Shown here: one piece after another, positions 33,451-45,860 of the stretch
How the letters are laid out: each line of letters opens with the position of its first letter
How positions within the stretch are numbered: position 1 is the first letter of the stretch
Assembly (NCBI GenBank): GCA_019400425.1
Contig: JAFREE010000099.1
Location: 1 to 64,000, forward strand
Direction of reading: 5' to 3'
DNA: 64,000 nucleotides
From: Hymenochaete sp. R1
Taxonomy: Eukaryota > Basidiomycota > Agaricomycetes > Hymenochaetales > Hymenochaetaceae
Notes under the pieces: model-generated
Seen by the model: the letters and a program-made list of their open reading frames with translations, nothing else
Database searches by the model: none
Told to the model about the DNA's origin: nothing
Made by a program: the position numbers and the translations under genes

Positions 33451-35596
33451 ATGTCCCGTTCTCTAACTTCTCTCCCTTTTGATATTCTTCTCAACATAGC
33501 AAACTTCTTGGACCCAGATGATGTGTACTCTTTGAAGCAGGTGAGGCATATGCTGGAATATGGTATACTTAATCGCTCATCATACAACTCTCGCAGACCT
33601 GCTGTCATTTGAAGGATTTCACCCAAACGAGATCTATATGGCTTTCAAAAGCGACCGATATGCTAGAACTTTGTAGACCACTACCAGTGGATGGTTTTCG
33701 GAGGATCTCGGACCTCACGACTCTTGAACTTTCCAAGCTTGTTCGGAGGGGCAAGCGGCTGCATAGCAATTGGTCCACGGAAGGAGTCAACCCAAAGTTA
33801 ATCAAGCCACACACAATCATCCCAACGCACACACAAGAAGACATTGTCTGGTTATCGCCTATCACATCCAAATACTTGCTATGTTGTACTAGGAACGGAA
33901 AAGTTCTATGCTGGGATATGGTATCGGCATCCTGTGTCGCAGAGTGGTCATGCGGGGTCGATTGGGAGATATGGAAGTGCCGCGTCGAATACGACGAACG
34001 TACAGTATACTTTGCAATGGCTAAAAGAGGCGTGGATGGGTACGATTTTCTATCCAATTTGAAAAGCTCATAACTCTCTCTCCTGACTCCAGAATGCACA
34101 GAATTGGAGCCGATTGCCAGTTGATGTCGCTGATCTTTCCCGATGAAAGTGATCCAACTCCGGACCCACCAGTGTTCAAAAAGCTTTCATCGTTCTGGTT
34201 CCCGGGACATGTTGTTAGCGTTTATTTGCTGGACCCTACTCGACGGCTTTTATCAGCATACATTTACATAGAGCAATCAGACCACCTGGGCTTGTACGTG
34301 CTTCTGGACTGGACTTTACCAGACTACGTGTACATCAATACTGGGATCTCGTTTGTGAGTGCTCCGTGATCTGCTTTATACAATCGCTGATGATTCCCCA
34401 GGGTCAGCAGTCTCGTGAAATATCATGTATTGGTTACGATCCGGATAACGTGGTCATACATGCCGAAGAGGTCGGCCGTGCTCTCCAGTTCTTCTATCCT
34501 TACTCTCTTCTCCGATCATACTTGTGCAAGTCTCCGCCCAGAGGCACTTCGCCGCCGCTCGTTCCTCCGCAAAAGACATACGAAGAAGCATTCCTTGCTG
34601 TCGAGAATCCTTTTGGACATACATTTTCGACCCAGAACGCTCACTTTGTCCGGCAATGGTGGCCGTTAGTCGCTCCACATCGCATCACTCGTCGCAGCTG
34701 TACTATCCTTTTGCAAATGAGGACGGTAGGGCCGTATGCTGCAGAGGATCCACCACCGGGCCCAAACGATCCTCCGCCGGGTACACACCTCTTCACTATT
34801 GCGCAGCACTACTTCACTGTCCCCTTGACGCGCGAGAAACTGCGGTGGTGGTACACACACGAGCCGGTAGAGATCGTCTGCTATCCGCATACACAGGAAT
34901 TCAACTTCTTGCCTCTGGTGGTCGAAGAGATAGCGTTACCTGTAGACGCCCTTCCAAACCCGAACGCGGTGGCACCCAACAATGTGAATATTCACGCAGA
35001 AAATGATGTTGAGCACGGCGATACTGAGGACCATACATCCCAGAATTCGGAACCTGAAGATGGAGCTGGTGGTACAGCGGCAGTAGCCGATCTATTCCAG
35101 GAGCTTCCGTTGCCCGAAACCGCCGAAATCACGTCGTTGGAAAACAATGATGATGCTACAGTCAATGAACAGGACGGGCCGGTGCTTCTAACCGACCAAC
35201 AGGTTGCGCTCGAGCAGCTCGCAGAGCAAGGAGGAGTGTCCGTTTCTCCGCTCGTGGCCGTAGATTTTGGATGTGCTGTTTGGCTGGAATACGCATCGTT
35301 CGAGAGCGATGAGCTGCGGCTGCGATATGTGACATTCCCTCCCGTTGACGTGGACCGATCAGAAGAGGGTTACAAGGTACTGTCGAATGCGGAAGCCGTG
35401 CATACATTGGAGGTTCCTCAGGGGATTGATTTGAAAAGGGTGTGTCACATTGGACTCGACCAGGCTCAAGGAACAGGTGAGGGATTCATTCATCGTTGCT
35501 GATGTTCGTGTGAGGATACTGACGACATGAAACTGCTCACTTGCAGTAATACTTGGAATGCGTTCAAGCAGTGTGTTTGTGATGAGGTACTCATAG
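33451..35596 (+). CDS. F-box protein
   Basis: Five exons. The F-box sits at the very N-terminus (SLTSLPFDILLNIANFLDP, then DVYSLKQ, intron, TCCHLKD). Such motifs bind Skp1 in SCF ubiquitin ligases. The long remainder (about 600 residues) has beta-propeller-like strands (LLCCTRNGKVLCWDMVS, VYFAMAKRGVDG) typical of fungal F-box proteins that recognise substrate by their C-terminal part. A Glu/Asp/Asn-rich linker lies near 34980-35180. The last exon adds only about 16 residues (VILGMRSSS). An ATG 38 codons upstream (33337) is in frame; the later one was chosen because it abuts the F-box. The substrate is unknown. Confidence 0.82.
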
Positions 35597-36327
35597 GCAT
35601 GGAATGTTAGACTGGTTTGGAACGACCTACATTTTCATGTGCAAGTGCAGATCGTGGAAAGACGATGACTTCCGGCAATTTATGCCAATGGAGGTAAACT
35701 CTGGTAAAGATTTACACTGACTTATGAACTGCTTATGAACAAAGGAAAGGAAGCTTATTTGTACAACCAGAAATTATTTAGCTTATAACGACCATTCATA
35801 CTTCCTGTAATACCGCACTGATTAGGATCTGAACTATACTTTTTAAAACATAAGGCTGTGAATGACATAGACGTTGCATACTGCAGGATATGTTTTGTAA
35901 TTGTAAAGCGAGTCTCCCGCTCAAACACCGCGCATCAGTGAGGCGGTGAGGAATTCTGATCCGGGGAGGATGCACAGGAGAGCGCACGCAGGCAATCGCA
36001 ATCCTCGACAAAAAAGGACAACTGCTGTCGGCCATCTGTCTCATCTCGCTCGCTCGACGACCGCGTAAACATAAAAAATCAATTTAGAACAGAAAACGGT
36101 GGGCGGAAGCCGAAGGCAAAAGAGGGGCAAAGCTACGGGCATGGGCATAGGCTAGCTGGTCATCATCATCATACCGCGTCTAGCAGTGGGCACTGTTGCC
36201 GTCAACTCATCCCTTCCCTCATTCCCACTCCATTTATTTCCCCTCTTTACCCTCCTTCCTCCATCTCCGGAGTCGTCTAAGCTGCCTGTACCCAGCCCTC
36301 GGCGACGTTGACGTCGAATCTGAATGA
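35597..36327. other. Intergenic region
   Basis: About 730 bases upstream of the membrane protein gene. Pyrimidine-rich in the last 150 bases before the ATG. No other feature seen. Confidence 0.4.
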
Positions 36328-38836
36328 ATGTCGACGACAGTCAATTCTCGTGCAGTGCGTGTCTATACATTCGTCTCGGCGCTGATCTGTCTATGTCTCG
36401 CAGAGTCTAATTCTTATTGGTTATTGCTGCCTTTCCCAGGTCCAGGAGACCATAGTCGTTTCTGTGCCCGACGCCAGCGACAATGCCTCGTCTTCAAAAA
36501 AAATCGGCGTGGTCGCTCTCGGCGTATTAGGCGCATTTGCTCTGGTCCTTGTTTTGGTTGTGTTCATCGTACCGGTAATGAGGTGGAGGAAGAGAGGTCG
36601 ACACGAGTACGGACACCCAGCGTCGCATTCTCCGTCTGCACCTTCGCGTCGAGTAGGTCATCAACGTTTGCCATCGGAAGTGAACCAAGACGCCATCGCT
36701 CCGCTGCTCGAATCTCAACTGCTGCCTCAACATCAAATCCTAAGGAGTTCCCAAGATGGCCAGCAGATCATGGTCTCGCGAGATAACGGACCTATCTCAA
36801 TGCCAATGCCACCGAATGCAGCCCCTAATCAGCCGCAACACTCGCTGGGTCCACGCAAAATCCTTACATCCATTCCCGAATTCGACGATGAAGGAAACGT
36901 AGTTAGGAGCATCAGGTCCCTTCCTCATTCGCCCCTCTCCATTCGAGTCGTGAGTGCAACTCCGCCAGAAAGCATGTCTAACGTCACCCTAAATCAAAGT
37001 CGGACAATGGCGGCGTTGCCTCCACTGCCGTCCCCAACCCCCTCGAACGCGTCCATTCCTGGTCTCTCGCCGACCTCGCCGGTGCTCACGCGAGCGTTCC
37101 GGCGCTCGACAGTTTCCCCTTCAGACACTATATCACACTCTAACAGCGTCAGCACCTTCCGTTATCCATCGCTCTCTTCCTCGACAAACACCCGGAGTCC
37201 GGCTCAATCTCATGATCTTTTGTCTTCGTCGAGTAATGGGTCATCTACACATTCTGGAGTGCAGACCCCTACTCCGGGGACCTCGACGACCCTACTACCT
37301 GCTGCCCTCATTCCTGGCACTGGCAACGGTGTGACGCCAGCAGTGGTTGCACAACCTGAATCATGGTGGCGGAGGATACCGATGCCAGCTATCCCTGAAA
37401 CCGCTTCTGCGACTGGCTCGGCGCACGAATCACAAAGTCGCGACGTGCCTTCGGAGAAGTTTGGCAACGAGACATCGTTGGGACGGACACCGACTGCCAG
37501 GCTCAGGGAACCCCAAGCGCAAGCCGTTGCAGGGCCAAGCGTCGTTAAGCATGGGATGCATCAACAACAAATAAGTGACGCGAGCACTGCTATGGGTTCC
37601 GTGTCGAACTCGAACTCTGGCTCCGGGTCACACTCCGGATCAGGTCTGTCGCGATCAGCAACGCAACACACGGAGCGCAGCCTCGCTGCATCCGTGGTAG
37701 AGTCCGACGAGGTCATTCCCGACGAAAAGCGGACAAGTACACAGACGAGCGCAACTTTTGGAGGCAAGAGGGCACCTCGTCCGCTGCCTGGACCTTTAGA
37801 GTTGAAGCCGCGGGGTGAAGGAGAGGGGAGTGTTGAAGGACTGTATGCGAAATCGTCATCAAGACGAGCGAAGAGGAAGACCTTGAGTGATTATCCTCCA
37901 GAACCGTCTCCGCCCCTTGAACCTGCCCCACTTTCACACCCGCCTCCAAATCGACGTCTATATATCCCCAAATCCCCCTCTTCTCGAAGGTTGTCACAAC
38001 CCCTACCTCAACCTGAAATAGAAGGGCTGCACTCGCCGGAAGAACCAGGCGCTGAGGGTGCAAACCGAGAGAGCACGGCGATGTACGCGCAAGAGGATGC
38101 CGCAAGCTCCTCTGAACAACTCCTCCCTCTTCCAGAGTCCATCGAGCTCCCCGGTGTCCGACCAGTCTCCCCACTCGCCTTCGACGAGTTCCACCTCCAC
38201 TCCGGGCCACAAAGTCGCGCTCAGAGCAGAAGTAACACCACAAGCACGAGTCGCTCGTCGAAACGGAAGAAACGTCAGGAAGCGTCGGGCGCCTCCTCAA
38301 AATCCAACTCGACGGCGAAGACGTCGAAACGCAGCTTGAGGTCGATCGTGTCGCAGGTGACGAGGTCGACTACTCGGAGCAGCTCGAGGTCGGTGGCGTC
38401 GGATCGAAGCCGGAGTCAGAGTAGACCAAGGGGCCAATCGACTGCGCACGAGAGGTTCGTCACGTTCGGAGAAGGGGCGGAAGGAGGTGCTGGGGAAGTT
38501 GTGCTTTCATCTGAAGGCATGGCAGCAGCACCGTCATCAGAACCCATACCCCCGTTACCAACCGCAAATGTTCCTTCTGAGGCTGAGAAGAAGGCAGGCA
38601 AGGAAGAACCTAAACTAATTACCTCTGCACCACCTATGTCGCCCCAGTCTCCTCGCACCGCCGATCGAGACTCAACACCGGCAACCAGCCCGACGGGCGA
38701 TATCCGACTCCTGCCTACCGTTCCGTCCGCTCGTGGTTCGGGAGCCAGCGATCGTCAGCCCCCTCAAAGACGGACGAGTCGACCGTTGCCAACGCCGCCA
38801 ACGAGCACTACCAGTGATGGGGCCACGACGTCGTAG
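36328..38836 (+). CDS. Large single-pass membrane protein, Ser/Pro-rich, 807 aa
   Basis: Two exons (36328..36354 and 36440..38836). The long frame alone starts without an ATG. A 27-nt first exon (MSTTVNSRA) and an intron with a GTGCGT donor supply it in phase. One membrane segment (about residues 30-50, IGVVALGVLGAFALVLVLVV) is followed by RWRKRGR, a stop-transfer signal. There is no clear signal peptide. The rest is disordered: Ser, Pro and Thr runs, a Gly/Ser/His patch, and basic clusters (SKRKKRQEAS). The layout resembles fungal SKG6/AXL2-type anchors of the cell cortex, but this is only a resemblance. No enzymatic motif is visible. Confidence 0.8.
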
Positions 38837-39506
38837 CGTGGCTTACTGATCTCGTCAACGCTGCTTTCTTTCACCTGGGTTCTTCGTTCGTTCTTGGTTT
38901 CTCCCCCAATAGACTTTTTTTTGCTTACTTCTTTATTTTGCGTTTACTGATACTGAACGTGTTGCAACGACCCCACCCCTCCCCTCCCATTCTCTTTTAC
39001 GATCACGACTCATGTTTTTTTCTACCAGTTTGGTTGCGATTGTAGTATGCACATACGAACCTTCTCCTCCTTGCCCCTCTCGTTTCTTTCATACTTTGTT
39101 CGTCTTAATGGACGTTACCGCATTCCACTTTCATGGACACTTCCAAGCACTGTTTTATTTTTCATTTTTTCATTTTTTCCCCCCGCGTTTCGATAAGCCT
39201 CGTCGACCGACTCTCATTGTTCGATCCTCTTAAAACGGACTCATCGAGTTACTTACCCCATTGACTATATATCCCCGCCGCCCCTCCCCCTCCGCTCTCC
39301 GCAGCCCTCTCTTACAACCCCCTCAATCCACCCCAGAAGGGTACATGTACTGCTTAGTTCTTTTTTTCGCTCCATTTACTCGTTACAACCAACGGCGCCC
39401 AAAAAAACACCGTTGGCCATTTTTGTGTATATCATGCCTGTATAGTACAGAGTACAGATACATTAATATTCGCGCCGAGGCCACCCTTTTTTTCGCTTCT
39501 TCGCCC
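38837..39506. other. Convergent intergenic region
   Basis: About 670 bases of T/C-rich DNA between two convergent genes, likely 3' untranslated regions. No RNA gene or repeat beyond short T and C runs. Confidence 0.45.
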
Positions 39507-40333
39507 TCAAAACTCCATCGATTGCCAGAGGAGACAGCCAGCTGAGATGAACCAAACGAAACGGGAGGTAAACGGAAACGGAAACGGAAACGTAAGCATG
39601 GGTAGGGTAGGGTAGGGTAAGAAAGGGTAGTACACGGAAAGAGATAGCGGGAAAACAAAACAAAAACGGGCGCAAAAAACGATACTCACTCGATTCGAAA
39701 GTGGGGGTACAGCGCTGCCACCCATCGAACGCGTCTCTGCTTTTCGAGTCGTCGGATTCGGATTTGGATTCGGATTCAGAAGCGCGGCGAGCGTCGGGCG
39801 GTCTACGTAGTTCCGTTTATTTATTTTAGATGTTATTTTTTGTGTGTGTGTTTCGGTATCGTTCGTATCGGTATCGGTATCGTAGTGGCAGGGGTAGTAT
39901 AATGATCAAATTCTATAATTAGCAGCTCAGTCTAGAAGACGTGAAATGGGACTTACGTCGGATTCGGAGCGCCTTGATCGTGATGCCGATGCCGAGTTGG
40001 CGTGTTCTCGGAGACGGCATCGACGGCGCCTTCGGGGGTTAGGAGTGGAGATTCAGATTCCATCTGGTGGGTGGAAGGGGGGAGGGGAAGAGAAAGAGGA
40101 AGGTAATGAGTCATTGAGTGCGTTTCGTTTGAATGTGGATGAAACGGTGTAACATGACTCGGGAAGGAAGGAAGGAAAGACGAACTAACCTCATTTGAAG
40201 CGCGATCTCGATCAGACGGTGGTATTTTGTATCGGTCTCGGGACGACGCAACGGCTGCTACGATCCCAGGTGTTGCAGTAAAGCACAGAACGAGGAAGAC
40301 CAACAGCTTAGTGAGAACGAATCGGAGCAGCAT
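39507..40333 (-). CDS. Candidate small secreted protein, 132 aa
   Basis: Four exons (40333..40190, 40063..39957, 39802..39690, 39541..39507) join in phase. Residues 1-27 form a signal peptide or a single anchor (LLVFLVLCFTATPGIVAAV). The rest is hydrophilic: basic SSRDRYK, a Ser/Glu repeat (SESESKSESDD), and a short tail with two Cys (FDGWQRC, TGCLLWQ). No family is recognised. Intron 3 on plus has a G-rich tract (39600-39617). The gene could be lineage-specific. Phase agreement at all three junctions is the main support. Confidence 0.6.
39600..39617 (+). repeat. G-quadruplex-type tract, (GGGTA)n
   Basis: GGGTAGGGTAGGGTAGGG lies on plus, inside an intron of the minus-strand small protein gene. 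Four G3 runs with 2-nt loops fit the G-quadruplex pattern. It is C-rich in the transcript. Confidence 0.8.
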
Positions 40334-41621
40334 GTGAGAGAAAGGGAGGGGGGGCGCTCCTAGGTCTCATTCCCGAAGAACGATGAACATTTCTCGAGAA
40401 ACGTCTTTATACCCTCCCAAAGTCCCTTTCCCGTCCAATTTTGAATATTACCCGCCGCGCAGCGTCTATTCTTTTACGATTTAGTGCGCATATGGCGCGT
40501 GTGTTTCATGTGTGAAGGTTGGACAAGTGTGTGCTGCGGGGGAACTATTAACGTCAATACGTATTAATATTAATGTTGTTTTGAATGGGGATGGGATGGT
40601 CCGTGAACTTGTGTAACGACGAACGAGGATCCTGAAAGGGGTGGAAGGAAGCATAGATTAAGGACGGAAGTGAACTGAGGTCTTGCGGAGGAAGGAAAGA
40701 AAGGCGCTCGGTCCGACCGGCGAACTCTTTCGGAAAAGGGCTGAGCGGAAGGACGTAGAATTGGGGGAAGGGTGGATGGCAAAAATAGCAGCAGCAGAAG
40801 TAGTAGAAGAAGGAGCACCCTTTGCCTTTAGATTAGAGATGTAGAGGGCAACTTACCAACTGTCAGGCTAGTAGGAACACAAGTGTTGCTAGGACGGCGA
40901 AGTCAACCATCCATCGGTCGATGCAGGAAATATATGCATCTGATGAGAGACCCGTGCTTCTGCAATGAGCAGAGTGGACGATCGAGTTGAGAAGATAGGC
41001 CAAAATTAGAGACGGTCTAGTCGAGGCTCTGTCGGAAATAGAAAGAAGTTGATGTTGGCGATTGAACGGTATTCAATTCCGAAAGTGACGGATGAGGATG
41101 TTGACTAAGATTAGGTAAGGTGATAGGGTGTTGATTCCATCGGTATCGCAGGTGCCGTAGCAGGGCTACCTTCCCTGCCATGCTCGTTCGGGGACGGTGC
41201 AGAGTAGTGGTAGTGGTAGTCAACAACGGAATGAATGACAGGTGACGTTGGACTTGGCCGAACCTTCCTAAAATATCATTCGATGGCGGAACAAAGTTCA
41301 TGCTTAAGTACCATTCCGGTCATAACATACGTCAGTCATGTCGTCCTCCTACGTCAACATTGATGTGACGGTACATCTGGTACATCCACGGAGAATGTAT
41401 CCAGAGCGGTGAAATGTGGAGGATGGGAATGAACTTGAATCCCTGGAGTCTCAGTCTGGAGTGCGAACCTCTTGATCGTCGTCGGTTGGGCATTCTCCGA
41501 TTTCTGTGGGGGACTTTATAGCCTCCATCCTCTTCATCGTCGACCACCACGTTTGCCAATCGCCGCCACACGCACCGCCAACGACATATTCAAGCATTTG
41601 TAGTTCTTGATCTCTTCCACG
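40334..41621. other. Divergent intergenic region
   Basis: This 1.29-kb stretch should hold promoters of the small secreted protein gene (-) and the Ser-rich gene (+). Minus-strand frames at 40570-40818 (Leu run) and 41017-41301 have no domain and no splice partners. Confidence 0.4.
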
Positions 41622-43302
41622 ATGAGTTCCACGTCTTCTATCGCTTCTCGCCGCCGACTCTCTTCAAGGCGAGGCTCAACTTCCGCTCCCGACCCATATG
41701 CTATGCATCTCGAAGCTGAAACAGCCCAAGCAAAAGCCAGCAGAATGACTATAATCCCGATGAAAACACCCCCGCTTCCTCCCACTCCCGGCAGTCACGG
41801 TCAGGCTCGCGATCGCTCGAGTTGGGGCTCAACCCATTCTGCTTCCACTACTGGTTCTTCAGGCAACGGCAGAGGCCGCCTCTCTTTCGCATTCGCATCC
41901 TTTACTCCCATCAACGGTGGCAGCAACGACAAAAACAAAATTGGGAGTGGGAATGGCCCACCATCTCCACGCATACAGCGGAGTAGCTCAAATCACAGCT
42001 TAGATCGAACGAACTCAGGTGGGGCGCGTCCTGCCTCACTTACGCCTCAGCAAGTCTGTGACATGGCCATGAAAGAGATCTCCGGCCATCAGCCCGCAAG
42101 CCCAGGGCCTATTCCGCCCACACCATTCCTGGAACTCAACGACGAGCAATATCTCCCGTTTCTCGAGCGTGCCGCGGAAGTCACCGCGCTTCTGACGTCC
42201 CCACCCACAAATAAACTACTCGCGCTTCTGCACCAGACCTTCCCCGTGGAGCTTCGCACGCCCTCCACTCCCACGTTCTCGCCTGGAAGCACGTCAAAGA
42301 AGGCTGATTTCGGGGTAGATCCGGAGAAATGGTCCTTTGGCGAGCTTGTGAGGTGGCTGCAGACCGTGGATAGAGATCAGGCGACCGATAGAGAATGGGT
42401 CTTGAAGACGCGTCGGTGCGTCTTGGGCCGGTCCGAGTTGATATGGACGAGGCTCAAAGGAGCTCTGGGCGTACCACCTGAGCTGGAGGAAGACGAAGAT
42501 GAGTACGATGGGGACGAGGAAGGGCGGATGGCCGATTACGATTACGCAGAAGGTGATCGAGAAGCCTGGCTCGAACCGATCTATGACGATGACCGTGGTG
42601 AACCGTGTGTAGCCAGTCCCGTTGGCTCGCCCTTGCCGCCCTTCGGAGAGCATGGCGGAGCCATGGAAAGTATTGGAGAAGGTGCTGAAGATGAGGAAGC
42701 AGATGGGAAGGATGCAAATTCGATAGGAGCAGCGAATGCCGTGGCAGATCTCTCACGCTCTATTCGTGGACTGCGTCTTTCTGCACCCATGCTCGAAGTT
42801 GAGAGCCCTAGTCCAAGCATCCGATCAGCCTCCAGTTCTCCTATCTTAGCCTCCTCGCGACGCTCGTTGAGCTCTGCGGCAGCTACGGATGACGCTGCGG
42901 CTTCGAGGAGGCGAGAGGCTATTGCTGCCGCAGCTACTGGTGCCCCAGGACGTGTGAGAAGGAGCACTCAGCAGGAAATGAGCACAGGAGACCGTCTTTT
43001 CCCAAGCTCGTTTGCAACCCTCACGATGGGCCCTAGCCTCGTCGCGAAGTACGTGTTGTTCATTCTCGTCTCGAATCTACCCGAGCGAAAAACTGAGTTG
43101 TCGTCCGTCCGTCTTTCTTTCTTTCTTTAGCAACCCTGCATTGCGCTCAGGTCCTCGTCGTACGTTCCGCCCCGGCGTGCCTATCATGGCAAGGCGCAAC
43201 GGACGTTTCTATTGCGGGTCTGTTTCCGGAGGCTGGGACACAGATGGGAACGACTATGCCCTGAGTCTGGGAAGCGGCAGCGAGCGTTCGTTGCGCCTCT
43301 AA
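41622..43302 (+). CDS. Ser-rich protein with conserved C-terminal block, 532 aa
   Basis: Two exons (41622..43048 and 43131..43302) join in phase. The frame opens upstream, but the first ATG is at 41622. Residues 1-150 are Ser-rich and disordered. A folded-looking middle (about 155-290) has LNDEQYLPFLERAAEVTALL, ALLHQTFP, WSFGELVRWLQTVDRD and RRCVLGRSELIW. An acidic run (EEDEDEYDGDEEG) and an Ala/Ser-rich linker follow. The last exon gives PRRTFRPGVPIMARRNGRFYCG, which looks well ordered. No family name was recognised. The ordered blocks suggest a conserved fungal protein. Confidence 0.75.
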
Positions 43303-44655
43303 GGTGTAAATGATCGCCCACGCGTTTTCATTTCCCTGCGAAGTCTCAATATAAGCGCTGCCACTGATGTAGGCCTGGTTTTACCCCGCCTCGGCTTTGG
43401 AGAAAAAAAGGGTTTTTTTTGTACTGTTGTAATGTATTGGGCTTTTTCTACGTTTCGTCTCGCGTTCCATCTTCTCTTCAAACTGGATCTCAAGCTGTAC
43501 TAAAGAACGCAAATCTGTCTCTGCGAAAGTGTGTCTGTAACGGATTTATGTACATTCTTCTGTAATAACACCAATACACGATAATAAATTTAAAGTGCTG
43601 TACCTTTCGTCGCATGTTTGTCTACATCCGCCTTTGGAAAATTAGAGTAATTAATAGTGGACGCCATTGTGTCGGCAAACATTATCATATGTCATTATTA
43701 TCGAAGCGAGCTGTTTGAACGCCGATTTTCCCACATGCTTTCAAGAAACCCTAGCCTGGGAAAGTTGGTCGAATACGGAACGGAATTCTGAATCCTTCTC
43801 GTTCCGCACTCCTCTCTTCATCTACCTCCTCATAGAAAAACAAATCTTGCTGATGATAGCGACGTCGATATACTCGATACACTTAAGGACTTTGATTGTT
43901 CCTGCTACATTCAGATGAGCCTGGTCTTATTGGCAAATTCCATGATTTGCACACAGCGACTTACGTCAAGAAGAATAACGCTCGTACATTCTTTTGACGG
44001 TCAAACACACGAACACTCGAAGAGCATGAGAAGCACAGCGCATGCACTGCTCCCTGGGAGACTCTTTCGAGCTCTTGTTATCGTAAAAGAGACCTCATAA
44101 TTCGGTTGGCATCCTTTACGTTAGGGTGTGTGAGGGGATGAACGAAGCGGTGAGTTGCGTTGCGTGATCTGGAGTTTCGCACTCACGGTCAATATTCATA
44201 TCAGGCTGAAACTCCAGAGGCGCTCTGTCCTTTGGGAAAGGGGCTGCTCAGATCTCGTTTCGTTACGTCTGGCCTCGATAGATTTTGAAAGAGCTCGATA
44301 ATCAGGCAACCACCCATATGACGCCAACTTACTTTACGAGGTGCCTCGGTCTCTGGATGCATCACGCGAAATTACAGGCAAAGATCTATTTTTGTACGGA
44401 AAGTCCACTTTGGTTGCCCATATTACCGGTGTACATTCGTCAGCTGCAGCGACATGAGTCTGCGTCTGCAAGTCAAGAAGGAATGTAGACGGAGCTTACG
44501 GATATCAGTCCGAAGAAATCGGTCGCCGTTCGATTTCTTCCGGCTCGCGTGCGTCACAGAGTGTATGGGAATTGGCCGTACCGGTGACTCATTGGTACTA
44601 TTTTTAGCTGACTTGATCGGAAGGTTCGACGCCGAGTTACAACAACTCGACGTAA
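43303..44655. other. Gene-poor stretch
   Basis: About 1.35 kb. The first 300 bases are the 3' region of the preceding gene (an AATAAA-like string near 43582). No further gene or RNA was recognised. Confidence 0.4.
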
Positions 44656-45790
44656 ATGAACCACGATCAAGCTGTGGCTATCGCGCCCATGGACCGCCTT
44701 GAGTAAGTGCAGGCTTACGTTTTATCGGAATGCACTGACGAATACACGATAGGAATGTAAACTTGAAGACAATGACGGAGTATGACGGAGCAAGGATTCT
44801 TGCGATATGTACTTTCATTCTAAAAGCCCATCGCTGTACATCTCGATACCAAAGAAGATATTGTTTTATGCATACTTTGCTTCATTGTCAATCGCCCTCG
44901 GTGCGAAAACGGACTCAAAGCCCTACCATACAATTTAGTGATCCAATTAAGGGATCCCGGAGTCCATGCGCCGAAACGCGCTCATTCGTCCGCTGCCGCT
45001 CAGTATGCTGTGTCGTTGGAGGTTTCGATTACCGAACCACCACCATCTTCGTGCGTCGGGCACAATACCCACGAAGTGTCGGACCCGCCGGCATTGCCTC
45101 TCTATGCTCTGTGCGAACCGTTACTCATTACAAACGACCCTTCTCCTGTTCTGAGCGCTCGATCTGGGTTATCAAGCAAGGAACTTACAGTCGATCTCGG
45201 ACGAAATCTTGCGCTCGATGACGATCTAAACATTGCACCTGTCATTCTGGAAATTGACTCATCGTCGTCAGAGGTTTTTGTCAAACTCGTATGTGTTCAA
45301 TTCCGTACACACGAGCCAGATAGGCCAGCACCGGATTATGTTCCTATGTTCTCCGTCTCCATAACTCTGCATTTTGATCCTTTCTAATCCTATTTTCGGG
45401 CGGGCGGGACCACTCGCCGACTGTGAGTGCTTCATGTTCTGCGCTCTTGCACAGTATCTAGATTTTCCTGTTCATTTCTGCAACGCTTACTGTACCTAGC
45501 AATGATCGGACTGACGGCTCAAACCTGGCATTCCGATCCAAGCACCTCTTTTTGCGTGCCCTGCCTCCAGTGTGGCGCCGTCATCCCTGCATAACGCTGA
45601 AGCAACAACCCCTCTTCGGTGGGAACGCATTCTGGTCCGCGACGAGGCAGAAACGCGCAAGTTCCGAAGGACAGCGCACTTCGTGTCGTTGATTAGATCT
45701 CGACACACAGGTAAAGGTGCGCTGGTACAGGATCCTGTGTCGTTTCTGGGATCGTATAAGAGATGGGCAATGTTTGTTGAAGGTTGGTGA
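44656..45790 (+). CDS. Poorly resolved hypothetical gene just upstream of laccase 2
   Basis: Exon 1 (44656..44702, MNHDQAVAIAPMDRLE) joins by phase to an exon at about 44752-44809 and then to a longer exon ending near 45290. The long exon reads KALPYNLVIQLRDPGV and, later, VSLEVSITEPP and LPLYALCEPLLI. A last frame at 45572-45790 (RDEAETRKFRRTAHF, GALVQDPVSFLGSYKRW) looks coding, but its link to the rest is unclear. No family was recognised. It ends only about 70 bases before the laccase ATG, so it may overlap the laccase promoter. It could also be partly decayed. Confidence 0.4.
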
Positions 45791-45860
45791 GCCAGTTCCC
45801 TCCTCTTCTTCTTTTCTTCACCTTCATTAATACTAATTTCGTTCCGAATTATCGAATATC

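Noticed and set aside
40570..40818. Frame beginning with a run of Leu on minus
   Set aside because: The Leu run comes from a simple AGC/AGT-type repeat on the other strand. No splice partner and no signal-peptide cleavage context followed by a real protein.
44140..44700. Frames upstream of the 44.7-kb gene as a separate gene
   Set aside because: Short, without domain or splice continuity.
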